A stretch of DNA of 64,000 bases from an uncultured Collinsella sp. (GCA_902494345.1 CABUSV010000006.1:49208-113207), one strand, 5' to 3'; positions 52,507 to 62,102 are shown, numbered from the stretch's first letter. Notes: generated by a model not told the origin, from the letters alone. Made by a program: numbers and translations.

Positions 52507-55500
52507 GACGACGCATCGCTGGGCGGTCGCTCAGCAAAACCCCGGGCTCGAAAAGGAGCTTTCGGCTGGTCTGGGCATTCCCGGACTGGTGGCGCGCATT
52601 ATGGTCGCGCACGGCATCGGCTCCATCAAAGAGGGCCAATTGTTTTTGACGCCTTCGCTCGATCGCGACTGGGCCGACCCACTCATTATCCCGGGCATGT
52701 CGGTCGTTGCCGACCGCGTCGAGCGTGCTATTCGCAACCACGAGCACATTGCAGTCTTTGGCGATTTTGACGTTGACGGCATTACGTCGACCTGCCTGTT
52801 GACCGAGGCACTGCGCACGTTTGGCGCCGATGTCACGCCGTTTATTCCGCATCGCTTTGATGAGGGCTACGGTCTTTCGCGCGCGGCACTCGACCGCGTT
52901 AACGAGCTCGCTCGCCCCCAGCTGATCGTGACCGTCGATAACGGCATTGCCGCCAAGGAAGAGGTTTCCTATCTGGAGAGCCTGGGGATCGATTTGGTGG
53001 TCACGGACCATCACGAGCCCTCCGACCAGGTGCCGCAGGGTATGCCCCTGACCGACCCCAAGCTCGAGGACGAGGGCCCCTCGCGCGAGCTTGCCGGTGC
53101 TGGTGTGGCGCTCAAGCTGGTGCAAGTCCTAGGTGAGCGCCTGGGCAAGCCGTCGTATTGGCGTTCGCTAATCGAGGTCGCGGCGCTGGGCACCGTGTCC
53201 GATATGATGCCGCTCACGCCCGAGAACCGCGCGCTGGTTGCCGAGGGCATCCAGCAGATGCGCGTAACCGCTCGCCCCGGCTATATCGCGCTTGCCGCGC
53301 TTGCCAAGGCGGACCTTTCGAGCATTACGGCGGATGGCCTGTCATTCTCGCTCATTCCCCGCTTAAACGCTGCCGGCCGCATGGCCGATCCCAAGCTGGC
53401 GCTCGACCTGCTGCTTGCCCGCAATCCCATCGAAGCAAGCGCGCTGGCGGCTGAGCTCGAGGAAATCAACCGCCAGCGCCGTGAGATCGAGGCGGAGCTC
53501 ACGCGCGATGCCATGGCAAAGGTCGAGGAGACCTATGACGGCGGACGCGCGATCGTCGTGGGCGGCGAAGGCTGGCACGAGGGTGTCAAGGGCATCGTGG
53601 CAAGCCGTCTGACCAACCGCTATCACGTGCCGGCGCTGCTGTTCTCGATCGAGGACGGTATCGCGCGCGGCTCTGGTCGCTCGGTGGGCAAAGTTAACCT
53701 GTTTGACGCCGTCGAGCGCTGTTCCGACCTGCTGATTCGTCGCGGCGGACATGCCGGTGCGGTGGGTGTGACCATCGAGGCATCCAAGCTCGATGAATTC
53801 CGTCGTCGCCTTTCCGCCGTGCTATCGGAGATTCCCGCCGAGGACTTTGAAGACATCGACGAGGTTGCCGCCACGGTCGACCTTTCCGAGCTGAATATCG
53901 AGACTATAGAGCAGATTTCCCGTCTTGAGCCGTTTGGCCAGGGCAACAAGGTGCCGCTGCTGGCCGCCGAGGGCGTGACGATGTGCGATCGCGCCGTGGT
54001 GGGCAAAACCGGCGAGCACATGCGCTTTGTGGCGACCGATGGTGCCGCGAGCGTGCCGGCCATTATGTTCCGCGTGCCGCAAATCGATAGGCTCATCAAT
54101 TGCGACAGCGCCGTCGACTTGGTGTTCGAGGCCGTGGCCGAGCATTGGCAGGGACGTGTGAAGCCCAAGCTCATGATCAAAGATGTCTTGGTGCGCGATA
54201 CCACGGCGTCCAATATCGACGATCCGGCATGTGAACTTCGCCGCGGCGTGCAACCGGCGGATTCTGGCCTGCGCCTGGAGTCGCGTAAACGCGAGACGCT
54301 CGCCCAGCTTTCTTATGCTGAGCTCACGCGCTCGCTTATCCATAGCTTTATCGGCTCGAACCAGCCGCACCGCGCGCAGGTCGAGGCGCTCGATGCCCTG
54401 GCCGATCACCAAAGTGTTCTGGCCGTTATGGGAACGGGGCGCGGCAAGTCGCTCATCTTCCATGTGCATGCCGCGCGCGAGGCGGTTCTTCGCGGGCGTG
54501 CGAGCATCTTTGTCTATCCGCTGCGTGCGCTCGTTGCCGACCAGGCCTATCACCTCTCGTCGACGATGGCCGCGCTCGGCATTGGCGTCGGCGTGTTGAC
54601 CGGCGAGACCGTGGAGGCGGCGCGCGATGACGTGTTTGCCGGCTTGGCTTCGGGTCGCACCGGTATCGTGCTCACGACGCCCGAGTTCCTGTCTATCCAC
54701 CGTGACCGCTTTGCGCGTTCGGGCCGCATCGGCTTTGTCGTTATCGATGAGGCGCACCACGCCGGCCTTGCCAAGGGCGGCGACCGTAGCGCCTATCTCG
54801 ACATGCCCGATATCCTCAAAGCCCTGGGCGACCCGGTCGTTATGGCTGCGACGGCCACCGCGACGGCTCCGGTCGTGGCCGAGCTTGCCCGCATGTTGCC
54901 GATCACTCGCACGGTGGTCGACGAGACGGTGCGCGAGAACCTGCAGCTCGAGGACGACCGCGACCTTGCGAGCCGCGAGAACCGTTTAGTGTCGATCGTG
55001 GCGACGGGGGAGAAGACCGTCATTTACGTCAATTCGCGCGACCAGTCCGTGGCGCTCGCCAAGACGTTGCGCAAGCGTGTGCCCGATTGCGCAACCCATA
55101 TCGCGTTCTATAACGCGGGGCTTGCGCGTTCCGATCGCCGCCGCGTGGAGGAAGCATTCCGAGACGGAAGCCTCAGCTGCATCGTTTCGACCTCCGCCTT
55201 TGGCGAGGGTGTCAACCTGCCCGATATCCGCCATGTCGTGCTCTACCACATGCCGTTTGGCGCCATCGAGTTCAACCAGATGAGCGGACGTGCCGGCCGC
55301 GATGGCCAGCCCGCCGTGATCCATCTGCTCTATTCGTCGCGCGACGCCCGCATTAACGAGCGCCTGCTCGACTGCTATGCGCCCGAGCGCGACGAGCTCG
55401 TCACGCTCTATCGCGCGCTGCAGACCATGTGGCGCTCCAACCGCGGCAAAACCGGGGACGATTCCTTTAGTGCGAGCGATATCGACATCGCGCAGATGTG

Positions 55501-55780
55501 CCTTGCCATCGATGCTCGCACGCCGGTCGACGAGCGTTCGGTGGAAAGCGGCCTGGGAATCTTCGAAGAGCTTGGTTTCTGTCGAGTTTCGGGGTTTGAC
55601 GACACTCGTCGCATCGCGATGGCCGAAAACCCCGGCCGCGTGCAATTGAGCAGGTCAATTCGCTATTTGGAGGGCTTGCGCTCGCGCATGGAGTTTTCGG
55701 CTTTCCGGAGCTGGGCGCTCGATTCGTGCGCTTCTGATATGCTAGCCAAAGTTAACCGCCCGATCGTACCGCGGGCCTAG
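52493..55780 (+). CDS. recJ: RecJ exonuclease fused to a RecQ-like SF2 helicase
   Basis: The 1095-residue protein has two enzymes in one chain. The N-terminal RecJ (DHH/DHHA1) part has VFGDFDVDGITST (about residues 84-96), VTVDNGIA, VTDHHEPSD (about 166-174) and GGHAGAVGVTIEASK, with an OB-like region to about 580, and should degrade single-stranded DNA 5' to 3'. The C-terminal helicase has AVMGTGRGKSLIF (about 645), VIDEAHHAG (DEAH box), AATATATAP and NQMSGRAGRDGQP, most like RecQ. RecJ and RecQ act together in RecF-pathway recombination; here they are covalently joined. The ATG at 52493 with GGGGGTGGG upstream is preferred over GTG at 52448. relA follows 15 bp later. Confidence 0.9.
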   Translation: MSSLKTTHRWAVAQQNPGLEKELSAGLGIPGLVARIMVAHGIGSIKEGQLFLTPSLDRDWADPLIIPGMSVVADRVERAIRNHEHIAVFGDFDVDGITSTCLLTEALRTFGADVTPFIPHRFDEGYGLSRAALDRVNELARPQLIVTVDNGIAAKEEVSYLESLGIDLVVTDHHEPSDQVPQGMPLTDPKLEDEGPSRELAGAGVALKLVQVLGERLGKPSYWRSLIEVAALGTVSDMMPLTPENRALVAEGIQQMRVTARPGYIALAALAKADLSSITADGLSFSLIPRLNAAGRMADPKLALDLLLARNPIEASALAAELEEINRQRREIEAELTRDAMAKVEETYDGGRAIVVGGEGWHEGVKGIVASRLTNRYHVPALLFSIEDGIARGSGRSVGKVNLFDAVERCSDLLIRRGGHAGAVGVTIEASKLDEFRRRLSAVLSEIPAEDFEDIDEVAATVDLSELNIETIEQISRLEPFGQGNKVPLLAAEGVTMCDRAVVGKTGEHMRFVATDGAASVPAIMFRVPQIDRLINCDSAVDLVFEAVAEHWQGRVKPKLMIKDVLVRDTTASNIDDPACELRRGVQPADSGLRLESRKRETLAQLSYAELTRSLIHSFIGSNQPHRAQVEALDALADHQSVLAVMGTGRGKSLIFHVHAAREAVLRGRASIFVYPLRALVADQAYHLSSTMAALGIGVGVLTGETVEAARDDVFAGLASGRTGIVLTTPEFLSIHRDRFARSGRIGFVVIDEAHHAGLAKGGDRSAYLDMPDILKALGDPVVMAATATATAPVVAELARMLPITRTVVDETVRENLQLEDDRDLASRENRLVSIVATGEKTVIYVNSRDQSVALAKTLRKRVPDCATHIAFYNAGLARSDRRRVEEAFRDGSLSCIVSTSAFGEGVNLPDIRHVVLYHMPFGAIEFNQMSGRAGRDGQPAVIHLLYSSRDARINERLLDCYAPERDELVTLYRALQTMWRSNRGKTGDDSFSASDIDIAQMCLAIDARTPVDERSVESGLGIFEELGFCRVSGFDDTRRIAMAENPGRVQLSRSIRYLEGLRSRMEFSAFRSWALDSCASDMLAKVNRPIVPRA

Positions 55781-55795
55781 GGGAAGGGGACCTCG

Positions 55796-58156
55796 ATGGA
55801 TGCCGCAGCCCGTACCGCCCATGATTCCACCCTCCAGCCGTTTTCGGAGATGGAGCACTATAAGCATGCCGATGAGCTGCCGCCCGAGATTATGGCGGAC
55901 AGCTACGACAAGCTGGAGCGCCTGTGCCTCAAATATATGAATGAGGACGACTTTTCTAAGGTTGAGCAGGCCTACTGCTTTGCCGCCGAGAAGCACTGCA
56001 ACCAAAAGCGCCGCTCGGGCGAGATGTACATTAACCATCCCGTCGAGGTTGCCATCATTTTGGCCGATCTCAAGATGGACTGCGATGTGGTGTGTGCCGC
56101 GCTGCTGCACGATACCGTCGAGGATACCGAGACCTCGCTCACCGATGTTTCCGGCCTGTTTGGCGATACGGTGGCCGAGCTCGTCGATGGCGTGACCAAG
56201 CTCACCAGCATCGAAGTCGACAGCATGGACGAGAAGCAGGCGCTCACGCTGCGCAAGATGTTCCTCGCCATGTCCAAGGACATCCGCGTCATCATCGTTA
56301 AACTTGCCGATCGTCTGCACAACATGCGAACGCTGGCAGCCCTGCGCGAGGATCGTCGCCTGTTTAAGGCTCGCGAGACCATGGACGTGTACGCGCCCTT
56401 GGCCGACCGCCTGGGCATGAGCTCTATTAAGTGGGAGCTCGAGGACCTGTCCTTCTTCTACCTGGAGCCCGATGCCTACCAGCGCATCGCGCGTATGGTA
56501 GCTGAGTCGCGCGAGGTCCGCGAACGCTACCTTGCCGAGACCATCAAGACGCTTACCGATGAGCTCAACCGCATTGGTCTGGAGGACTTCCAGATCAACG
56601 GCCGCTCCAAGCACTATTGGTCCATCTACCAAAAGATGAAGCGCAAGGGCAAGGAGTTCTCCGAGATCTACGACCTGGTGGCGCTGCGCGTTATTACCCA
56701 TTCGGTGCGCGATTGCTACTCCACGCTCGGTGCGGTGCATACGCTGTGGCACCCTATGCCTGGTCGCTTTAAAGACTATATCGCCATGCCTAAGGTCAAT
56801 AACTACCAGTCGCTCCACACGACGGTCATCGGCCCTACGGCTCGTCCGCTCGAGATTCAGATTCGAACCTACGAGATGCATGAGCAGGCCGAGTACGGCA
56901 TTGCCGCCCACTGGCTATATAAGAAGTCGGGCGGATCGTCTGCTTCCAAGACCAATGACGCTCAACGTTTGGACGACCAGATCAACTGGCTCAAGCATTC
57001 GCTCGATTGGGCAGCTTCCGACGAGATCACCGATGCCAAGGAATACCTGCACTCGCTGAAGGTCGATCTGTTCGATCAGGAGATCTTTGTCTTCACGCCC
57101 AAAGGCGAGGTCATGGCGCTTCGTGCCGGCTCCACGCCGCTCGACTTTGCCTATGCCGTTCACACCGAGGTGGGAAACCACTGCGTCGGCGCCAAAATCA
57201 ACGGTGCGGTGGCTCCGCTCACGCACGAGATCAAGACGGGCGACCGCGTTGAAATCCTGACTAACAAGAGTTCCAAGCCGTCGCGCGATTGGCTCAAGAT
57301 CGTTAAGACACCTTCCGCCAAGTCAAAGATCCGCCGCTATTTTGCCGCTGCGACCAAGGACGACGACGCTGCCGCCGGTCGCGATATGCTGGCCAAGGAC
57401 CTGCGTAAGCGTGGCTATGGCATTTCTACGCCGCGTTCGACGCGTGCACTCAACGCCGTGGCGGAGCAGTTTAACTTCAAGCAGCTCGAGGACCTGTTTG
57501 CCGCCGTCGGTGCCGGCAAGGTTGCCCCGCGCGCTGTGGGCAATAAGGTCGAGCAAATCTTGGACCCCAAGCCCGAGGAACAGCTCACCAAGGCCGAGGC
57601 TATCGCCGAGGTCGTGAAGCAGCCCGCTCGCGGCTCCAACCGCAAGCCGCAAAAGCGCGGCAAGAGCGCCAGTAACGGCATTATCGTCAAGGGCGAGAGC
57701 AACAGCGGCCTGCTGGTCCGTCTGGCTCATTGCTGCAACCCCGTGACGGGCGACGACATCGTCGGCTTCATCACGCGCGGTCGCGGCGTTTCGGTGCATC
57801 GCGCCAACTGCCCTAACGTCAAGGGTCTTATGGAACATCCCGAGCGCATGATCGATGTGGAGTGGGACGGCGCTGCCGACACCCTCTTCCAGATCGAGAT
57901 CGTGGTCGAGTGCCTGGACCGCATGGGCCTGCTCAAGGATGTCACCATTGCCATTGGCGATGCGGGCGGTAATATCCTTTCTGCCGCCACGTCGATCAAC
58001 CGCGAGGGCATTGCAACCCTGCGCTTTATGGTCGAGATCTCGGACGCGAGTGGCTTGGATCCGCTGCTGGCCTCTATCAGCAGCGTTGACTCGGTCTACG
58101 ACGCTCGTCGTCTTATGCCCGGCGAGGGTGGAGCCCAGCTTAAGCGCCGTGTGTAG
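55796..58156 (+). CDS. relA: Bifunctional (p)ppGpp synthetase/hydrolase (RelA/SpoT)
   Basis: The 786-residue Rel enzyme has an HD hydrolase domain (HPVEVAIILADL near residue 80 and ALLHDTVEDTET near 101), the synthetase domain with KMKRKGKEFSEIYDLVALR and KVNNYQSLHTTVIGP, a TGS domain (IFVFTPKGEVMALRAGSTP near 430), a CHC-type zinc motif (HCCNPV and HRANCPN) and a C-terminal ACT domain. Both active sites look intact. GGGAAGGGGA precedes the ATG. In Firmicutes recJ-apt-relA is a common order; here apt is missing between recJ and relA. Confidence 0.96.
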   Translation: MDAAARTAHDSTLQPFSEMEHYKHADELPPEIMADSYDKLERLCLKYMNEDDFSKVEQAYCFAAEKHCNQKRRSGEMYINHPVEVAIILADLKMDCDVVCAALLHDTVEDTETSLTDVSGLFGDTVAELVDGVTKLTSIEVDSMDEKQALTLRKMFLAMSKDIRVIIVKLADRLHNMRTLAALREDRRLFKARETMDVYAPLADRLGMSSIKWELEDLSFFYLEPDAYQRIARMVAESREVRERYLAETIKTLTDELNRIGLEDFQINGRSKHYWSIYQKMKRKGKEFSEIYDLVALRVITHSVRDCYSTLGAVHTLWHPMPGRFKDYIAMPKVNNYQSLHTTVIGPTARPLEIQIRTYEMHEQAEYGIAAHWLYKKSGGSSASKTNDAQRLDDQINWLKHSLDWAASDEITDAKEYLHSLKVDLFDQEIFVFTPKGEVMALRAGSTPLDFAYAVHTEVGNHCVGAKINGAVAPLTHEIKTGDRVEILTNKSSKPSRDWLKIVKTPSAKSKIRRYFAAATKDDDAAAGRDMLAKDLRKRGYGISTPRSTRALNAVAEQFNFKQLEDLFAAVGAGKVAPRAVGNKVEQILDPKPEEQLTKAEAIAEVVKQPARGSNRKPQKRGKSASNGIIVKGESNSGLLVRLAHCCNPVTGDDIVGFITRGRGVSVHRANCPNVKGLMEHPERMIDVEWDGAADTLFQIEIVVECLDRMGLLKDVTIAIGDAGGNILSAATSINREGIATLRFMVEISDASGLDPLLASISSVDSVYDARRLMPGEGGAQLKRRV

Positions 58157-58190
58157 GTGCGAGAGCCTCTCAGCATCATAGATATTGGTT

Positions 58191-58228
58191 ACGTTCGAGG
58201 CATCGTTTGGTGCCTCGAACGTATTTTA
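58191..58228 (+). terminator. Terminator after relA
   Basis: A 12-bp perfect stem (58191-58202 with 58211-58222) with an 8-nt loop is followed by ATTTTAG. It also lies just before the ribosome binding site of the next gene, so it separates the two genes. Confidence 0.75.
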
Positions 58229-58244
58229 GAAGGAGGGTATGCGC

Positions 58245-58928
58245 ATGGGCGATATGACTTTGGACCTGACACCCCGAGGTGCGGCTTCGATTGAGGCACT
58301 CGTCAACGGCCCGATTCAGACCAACAGCTACGCCGTGATTTCGAATGACGAGTGCTTAATCGTCGATCCGGCGTGGGAGGGCGAGCGTCTTGTGGAGCAT
58401 ATCCGCACCGCGCATCCCGAGGTGCGCGTACTCGGCTCTGTCTGCACGCACGGTCATGCCGACCATGTTGGCGGGGTTGCCGGGGTTCGAGCTGTCGTTG
58501 GCGACAGCGCACTATATGAGTTGTGCGCTAAGGACGTGACGGTACCTCGCGCAAATATCGAGGAGCAGCGCGCCATGTGGGGCATCGAGACGCCCGATCC
58601 GGGTGAGCCGACGCGCTTGCTTGCCGAGGGCGATACAATCGAGGTGGGCGACGTCTGCCTGCAGGTGATCGAGACGCCGGGGCATACGCCGGGCGGCATC
58701 GTCCTGTTCGCCGCGACCGAGCAGGGGAACATCGCCTTTGTGGGCGACACGCTTTTCCCGGGCAGCCACGGTCGTACCGATCTTTCCGGCGGTGACGAGG
58801 CGGCGATTATGCGCTCGCTTTCCAAACTTGCCAAGACGCTTCCGCCCGATACCGTTTGCTTGACGGGCCATGGCGATTCGACCACGATGGCGCGCGAACT
58901 TATGCAGAACCCGTTTATGCAGATGTAG
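58245..58928 (+). CDS. Metallo-beta-lactamase-fold hydrolase
   Basis: The 227-residue protein has the MBL zinc motif THGHADHVGG (about residues 70-79), IETPGHTPGGIVLF and FVGDTLFPGSHGRTDL, and GHGDSTTMARE near the end, as in glyoxalase II-like hydrolases. Glyoxalase or thioester hydrolysis is possible; the substrate is unproven. AGGAGGG sits too close to the ATG at 58239 and at the right distance from the ATG at 58245, so the latter is chosen. Confidence 0.88.
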   Translation: MGDMTLDLTPRGAASIEALVNGPIQTNSYAVISNDECLIVDPAWEGERLVEHIRTAHPEVRVLGSVCTHGHADHVGGVAGVRAVVGDSALYELCAKDVTVPRANIEEQRAMWGIETPDPGEPTRLLAEGDTIEVGDVCLQVIETPGHTPGGIVLFAATEQGNIAFVGDTLFPGSHGRTDLSGGDEAAIMRSLSKLAKTLPPDTVCLTGHGDSTTMARELMQNPFMQM

Positions 58929-59054
58929 GCTCGAAGCCGTCTTTCGAACCACGAAGACCGCTCAATCGTCAAGCTATTTTCCCCAGTGGGTCGATTCTGT
59001 GGGGCAAACGGTCAAAATTTGTCCAATCGGATGGTATTCGTGAACAAACGAACG

Positions 59055-59082
59055 TTTATGCTCGGGTATGTCGTGGTAAAAT
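59055..59082 (+). promoter_or_regulatory. Candidate extended -10 promoter of the aldolase gene
   Basis: TAAAAT (59077-59082) is preceded by TG at 59074-59075 as an extended -10; TTTATG (59055-59060) is a weak -35 with a 16-bp spacer. The start codon is 41 bp further on. Confidence 0.4.
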
Positions 59083-59122
59083 CTCAGGCGTTATCGGAGC
59101 AACCTTACAGGAGGTTTCTTTT

Positions 59123-59989
59123 ATGCTCGTCAACGCAGCAGACATGCTCAAGAAGGCCGAGGCCGGCAAGTACGCTCTCGGTGCCTTCAACACCAACAAC
59201 CTCGAGTGGACCCTGGCTATTCTCCAGGCCGCCGAGGAGGCCAAGTCTCCGCTGATCCTTCAGTGCACCGCTGGTGCCGCTAAGTGGATGGGCGGTTTCA
59301 AGGTCTGCGCCGACATGGTCAAGGCTGCCGTCGAGGCCACGGGCGTTACCGTTCCCGTCGCCCTTCACCTCGATCACGGTTCTTACGAGGACTGCTTCAA
59401 GTGCATCGAGGCCGGCTTCACGTCCATCATGTATGACGGCTCTCACGAGGAGACCTTCCAGCTTAACCTCGACCGCACCAAGGAGCTCGTTGAGCTTGCC
59501 CACTCCAAGGGCATGTCCATCGAGGCCGAGGTCGGCGGCATCGGCGGCACCGAGGACGGCGTGACCTCCAACGGCGAGCTCGCTGACCCCGCTGAGTGCA
59601 AGCAGATTGCTGACCTGGGCGTCGACTTCCTCGCCTGCGGTATCGGCAACATCCACGGCGTGTATCCCGCCGACTGGGCTGGCCTTTCCTTCGAGCGTCT
59701 GGGCGAGATCAAGGCCGAGACCGGCGACCTGCCCCTCGTTCTGCACGGTGGCACCGGCATCCCCGAGGATCAGATCAAGAAGGCCATCTCCCTGGGTATC
59801 TCCAAGATCAACGTCAACACCGACCTGCAGCTCGTCTTCGCCAAGGGCGTTCGCGAGTACATCGAGGCTGGCAAGGATCAGCAGGGCAAGGGCTTTGACC
59901 CCCGCAAGCTCCTCAAGCCTGGTCGCGACAACATCGTTGCCCGCACCAAGGAGCTCATGGAGGAGTTTGGCTCCGTCAACAAGGCGTAA
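59123..59989 (+). CDS. Class II fructose-1,6-bisphosphate aldolase
   Basis: The 288-residue zinc aldolase has HLDHGSYEDC (about residues 80-89), YDGSHE, EVGGIGGTEDG, HGVYPAD and VLHGGTGIPEDQIKKA, followed by INVNTDLQ. These are the metal-binding His and phosphate-binding Gly/Asn motifs of class II FBA and tagatose-bisphosphate aldolases. The codon use is very biased, as expected for a highly expressed glycolytic gene. ACAGGAGG precedes the ATG at 59123; the frame extending back to 58856 overlaps the MBL gene and is not coding. Confidence 0.94.
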   Translation: MLVNAADMLKKAEAGKYALGAFNTNNLEWTLAILQAAEEAKSPLILQCTAGAAKWMGGFKVCADMVKAAVEATGVTVPVALHLDHGSYEDCFKCIEAGFTSIMYDGSHEETFQLNLDRTKELVELAHSKGMSIEAEVGGIGGTEDGVTSNGELADPAECKQIADLGVDFLACGIGNIHGVYPADWAGLSFERLGEIKAETGDLPLVLHGGTGIPEDQIKKAISLGISKINVNTDLQLVFAKGVREYIEAGKDQQGKGFDPRKLLKPGRDNIVARTKELMEEFGSVNKA

Positions 59990-60009
59990 GCGTCGCTAAA
60001 CTTCCCACC

Positions 60010-60107
60010 GGAAGCCCCGTCTCCCTACACTGTTTCCTTTGCGCTCACCTGGCTTCGCCAGAAGTCGCGCCAAGGAAACAGTTCCGGGGGATGGGGCTTC
60101 CTTTGTT
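60010..60107 (+). terminator. Large nested hairpin downstream of the aldolase gene
   Basis: Outer arms GGAAGCCCC (60010-60018) and GGGGCTTCC (60093-60101) enclose ACTGTTTCCTT (60029-60039) with AAGGAAACAGT (60072-60082) and the inner CTGGC-TTC-GCCAG hairpin (60049-60061). TTTGTTT follows. The whole should end the aldolase transcript. Confidence 0.75.
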
Positions 60108-60303
60108 TAACGCCGCAGGGTTACAAGTCTGAATTAAGATGACTACTGGCTTTGCCAGAAGTCGCGCAATGGGAAAAGCTTCGGGTGAACGGGGCCTCCT
60201 TCGTTAACTCGCTACAGGGTTACTGGGCTGAATTCATTTTTTGACTACCGCTCGGCGGTGTTGATGGCTCCCTTGTTGGGGCTTTCTTTTTTATCTCGCT
60301 ACA
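60049..60303. repeat. Degenerate ~97-bp tandem repeat, about two and a half copies
   Basis: CTGGCTT(C/T)GCCAGAAGTCGCGC occurs at 60049 and 60146. GGGGC(T/C)TCCTT (60093, 60191), GGGTTAC (60118, 60217) and GACTAC (60141, 60243) recur with matching spacing, and a partial third unit has GGGGCTTTC (60278) and CTCGCTACA (60208, 60295). No frame runs through it. Each unit resembles a terminator-like hairpin plus T-rich run. Confidence 0.7.
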
Positions 60304-60339
60304 ATGGGCTTCAAGAGCTCTAATGACTTGGAGTTTGGT

Positions 60340-61773
60340 ATGGCTGTTATTAATGTGCTGCCTTCGGATGGGAAGGTTATTGACGAGGGGCCGGTTGGTT
60401 GCTCTGTTGATGTTTGCAATGATGACTTCCGTTTTCTAGATATCGGCTTGCCACCCGAGATCCTGCGTTTAAAGGATGCGGGGTATCTTTCGCAGGCTAT
60501 TGAGGCTTGCGACCGCCTACTTGCCCAAAATCCCGATCCCTCGCTTGCTGCCTGCGTTCGTGCCGAGCGGTATCGCATGATCGAGACGCCGCTTCATTTT
60601 TCGGTGTCGCGCGATCGAGCTATTGCGATGATTCGCGAGGAGTGGCCTGAGTTTACCGAGGAGCAGTTTAACGATCTGATTGACCGTAAGCGTATTGACT
60701 GGCGCTTTATCGACGGGGAGCTGTTCGTTCTCGACAACTTCCTCGATTCGCTTCGCGTATATCCCAAAGAGGTTCCCGGCATGCGTCCCGATCCTACGGA
60801 CGGAATTGCACTGCGCAACGAAATGCTCAAGGAGATGGGGTCGCAAAACGGATTGGCTCGCGTCATTACGCTTAAAGCATCTGTGTCTGTCCCCGGCGCT
60901 CTAGAGGGGGAGACCGTTCGCGCTTGGCTTCCCGTTGCCGCCACCTGCCACCAGCAGTCTCGTGTCGAGATTCTCGACATGACGCCGGAGGGTGCTGTTG
61001 CTCCCGCGAACGCTTCGGCGCGTACCGCCTCGTGGTCTTCTTCGAGTGAACGCTCATTCTCGGTGACCTATCGTTATCACATCGGTGCTGCTTATTGTGA
61101 TGTCTACGGTGGCATACTTCCGGTTCATCCGCGTATGGACGCGCCTCTGCCCGAGGATATTTCCGAGGACCGTCCGCACATTGCATTCACGCCGTATCTG
61201 CAGCAGCTGACGGCCGGTGTTGTTGACGGACTCGAGGATCCGCTCGATCGCGCTCGTGCTATCTATGATTATCTGACGCAGCATATCGACTATCGCTATC
61301 AGCCGCCGTACTTGCTTTTGGGATCTATTGCCGATGACTGCGCGCATTCGCTCCGCGGCGATTGCGGCGTTATGGCGCTCACGTTTATCACCATGTGCCG
61401 TATCGCGGGCGTGCCTGCCCGTTGGCAGAGCGGCCTGTACGTTGCGCCCGATTCGGTGGGGTCGCACGACTGGGCAGAGTTCTATACGCCGCAGACCGGT
61501 TGGCTCAACGCCGACGTGTCATTTGGATCTTCTGCTCACAGGATGGGGGAGGAGTGGCGCCGCCGTCACTACTTTGGCAATCTCGACCCATGGCGTATGG
61601 TGGCCAACAATCGATTCCAGGCAGAGTTTGAGCCCTCTTTCGACGGCATGCGCGAGGACCCTTACGATAACCAGATGGGTGAGGCTTCGGTCGACGGTCG
61701 CGGATGCCGTCAGCGCGAGATGCTACGCACGGTCGAACTCATCGAAATGCTCGAAGTTCCATTTTCGGACTAA
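60340..61773 (+). CDS. Transglutaminase-like domain protein
   Basis: The 477-residue protein carries a transglutaminase-like protease core in its second half. Cys in LRGDCGVMALTFITMC (about residues 346-361), His in VGSHDWAEFYTP (about 384-395) and Asp in LNADVSFGSS (about 402-411) form the catalytic triad. The N-terminal ~190 residues are an unrecognised helical region. No signal peptide is seen, so it acts in the cytoplasm; whether it is a protease or a transferase is unknown. The ATG at 60340 is preferred because GGAG lies 7 bp upstream; ATG at 60304 has no such site. Confidence 0.82.
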   Translation: MAVINVLPSDGKVIDEGPVGCSVDVCNDDFRFLDIGLPPEILRLKDAGYLSQAIEACDRLLAQNPDPSLAACVRAERYRMIETPLHFSVSRDRAIAMIREEWPEFTEEQFNDLIDRKRIDWRFIDGELFVLDNFLDSLRVYPKEVPGMRPDPTDGIALRNEMLKEMGSQNGLARVITLKASVSVPGALEGETVRAWLPVAATCHQQSRVEILDMTPEGAVAPANASARTASWSSSSERSFSVTYRYHIGAAYCDVYGGILPVHPRMDAPLPEDISEDRPHIAFTPYLQQLTAGVVDGLEDPLDRARAIYDYLTQHIDYRYQPPYLLLGSIADDCAHSLRGDCGVMALTFITMCRIAGVPARWQSGLYVAPDSVGSHDWAEFYTPQTGWLNADVSFGSSAHRMGEEWRRRHYFGNLDPWRMVANNRFQAEFEPSFDGMREDPYDNQMGEASVDGRGCRQREMLRTVELIEMLEVPFSD

Positions 61774-61812
61774 TCGGTAGAAAGCTGTGATAAACTAACT
61801 CACGCATTGCGT

Positions 61813-61899
61813 GCCCGAGTGGCGGAATTGGCAGACGCAGTGGACTCAAAATCCACCGTTGGCAACAACGTGCGAGTTCGAGTCTCGCCTCGGGCACCA
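61813..61899 (+). tRNA. tRNA-Leu (anticodon CAA)
   Basis: The acceptor stem pairs GCCCGAG (61813-61819) with CTCGGGC (61889-61895), and CCA is encoded (61897-61899). The anticodon arm GTGGA-CTCAAAA-TCCAC places CAA at positions 34-36. A long variable arm (GTTGGCAACAAC) marks a class II tRNA, and the T arm is GCGAG-TTCGAGT-CTCGC. A terminator hairpin follows at 61920. Confidence 0.95.
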
Positions 61900-61919
61900 T
61901 ACATGCAAGTGAGCGTTCA

Positions 61920-61941
61920 AGGGGGTCAAGGCCCCCTTTTT
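61920..61941 (+). terminator. Terminator of tRNA-Leu
   Basis: AGGGGG (61920-61925) pairs with CCCCCT (61932-61937) and TTTTT follows. Confidence 0.85.
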
Positions 61942-62102
61942 CGTGCCGAACTCGCGTGAGCGCGCGGAGCGTTAAGCAAACAGGCCTGTGGCCTGTTTGT
62001 AGCGGAGCGTGGCGAGGGCGCCATGCGCCCGAAGCCCGGGGCTTCGCGAAGCGAAGTCCCTTCGAGTCTCGCCTCGGGCACCATACATGCACCTGCGCTT
62101 CA

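Noticed and set aside
62000..62086. A second tRNA-Leu gene at the duplicated 3' end.
   Set aside because: Only the T loop, the 3' acceptor half and CCA are present. The T stem cannot form and no D or anticodon arm exists.
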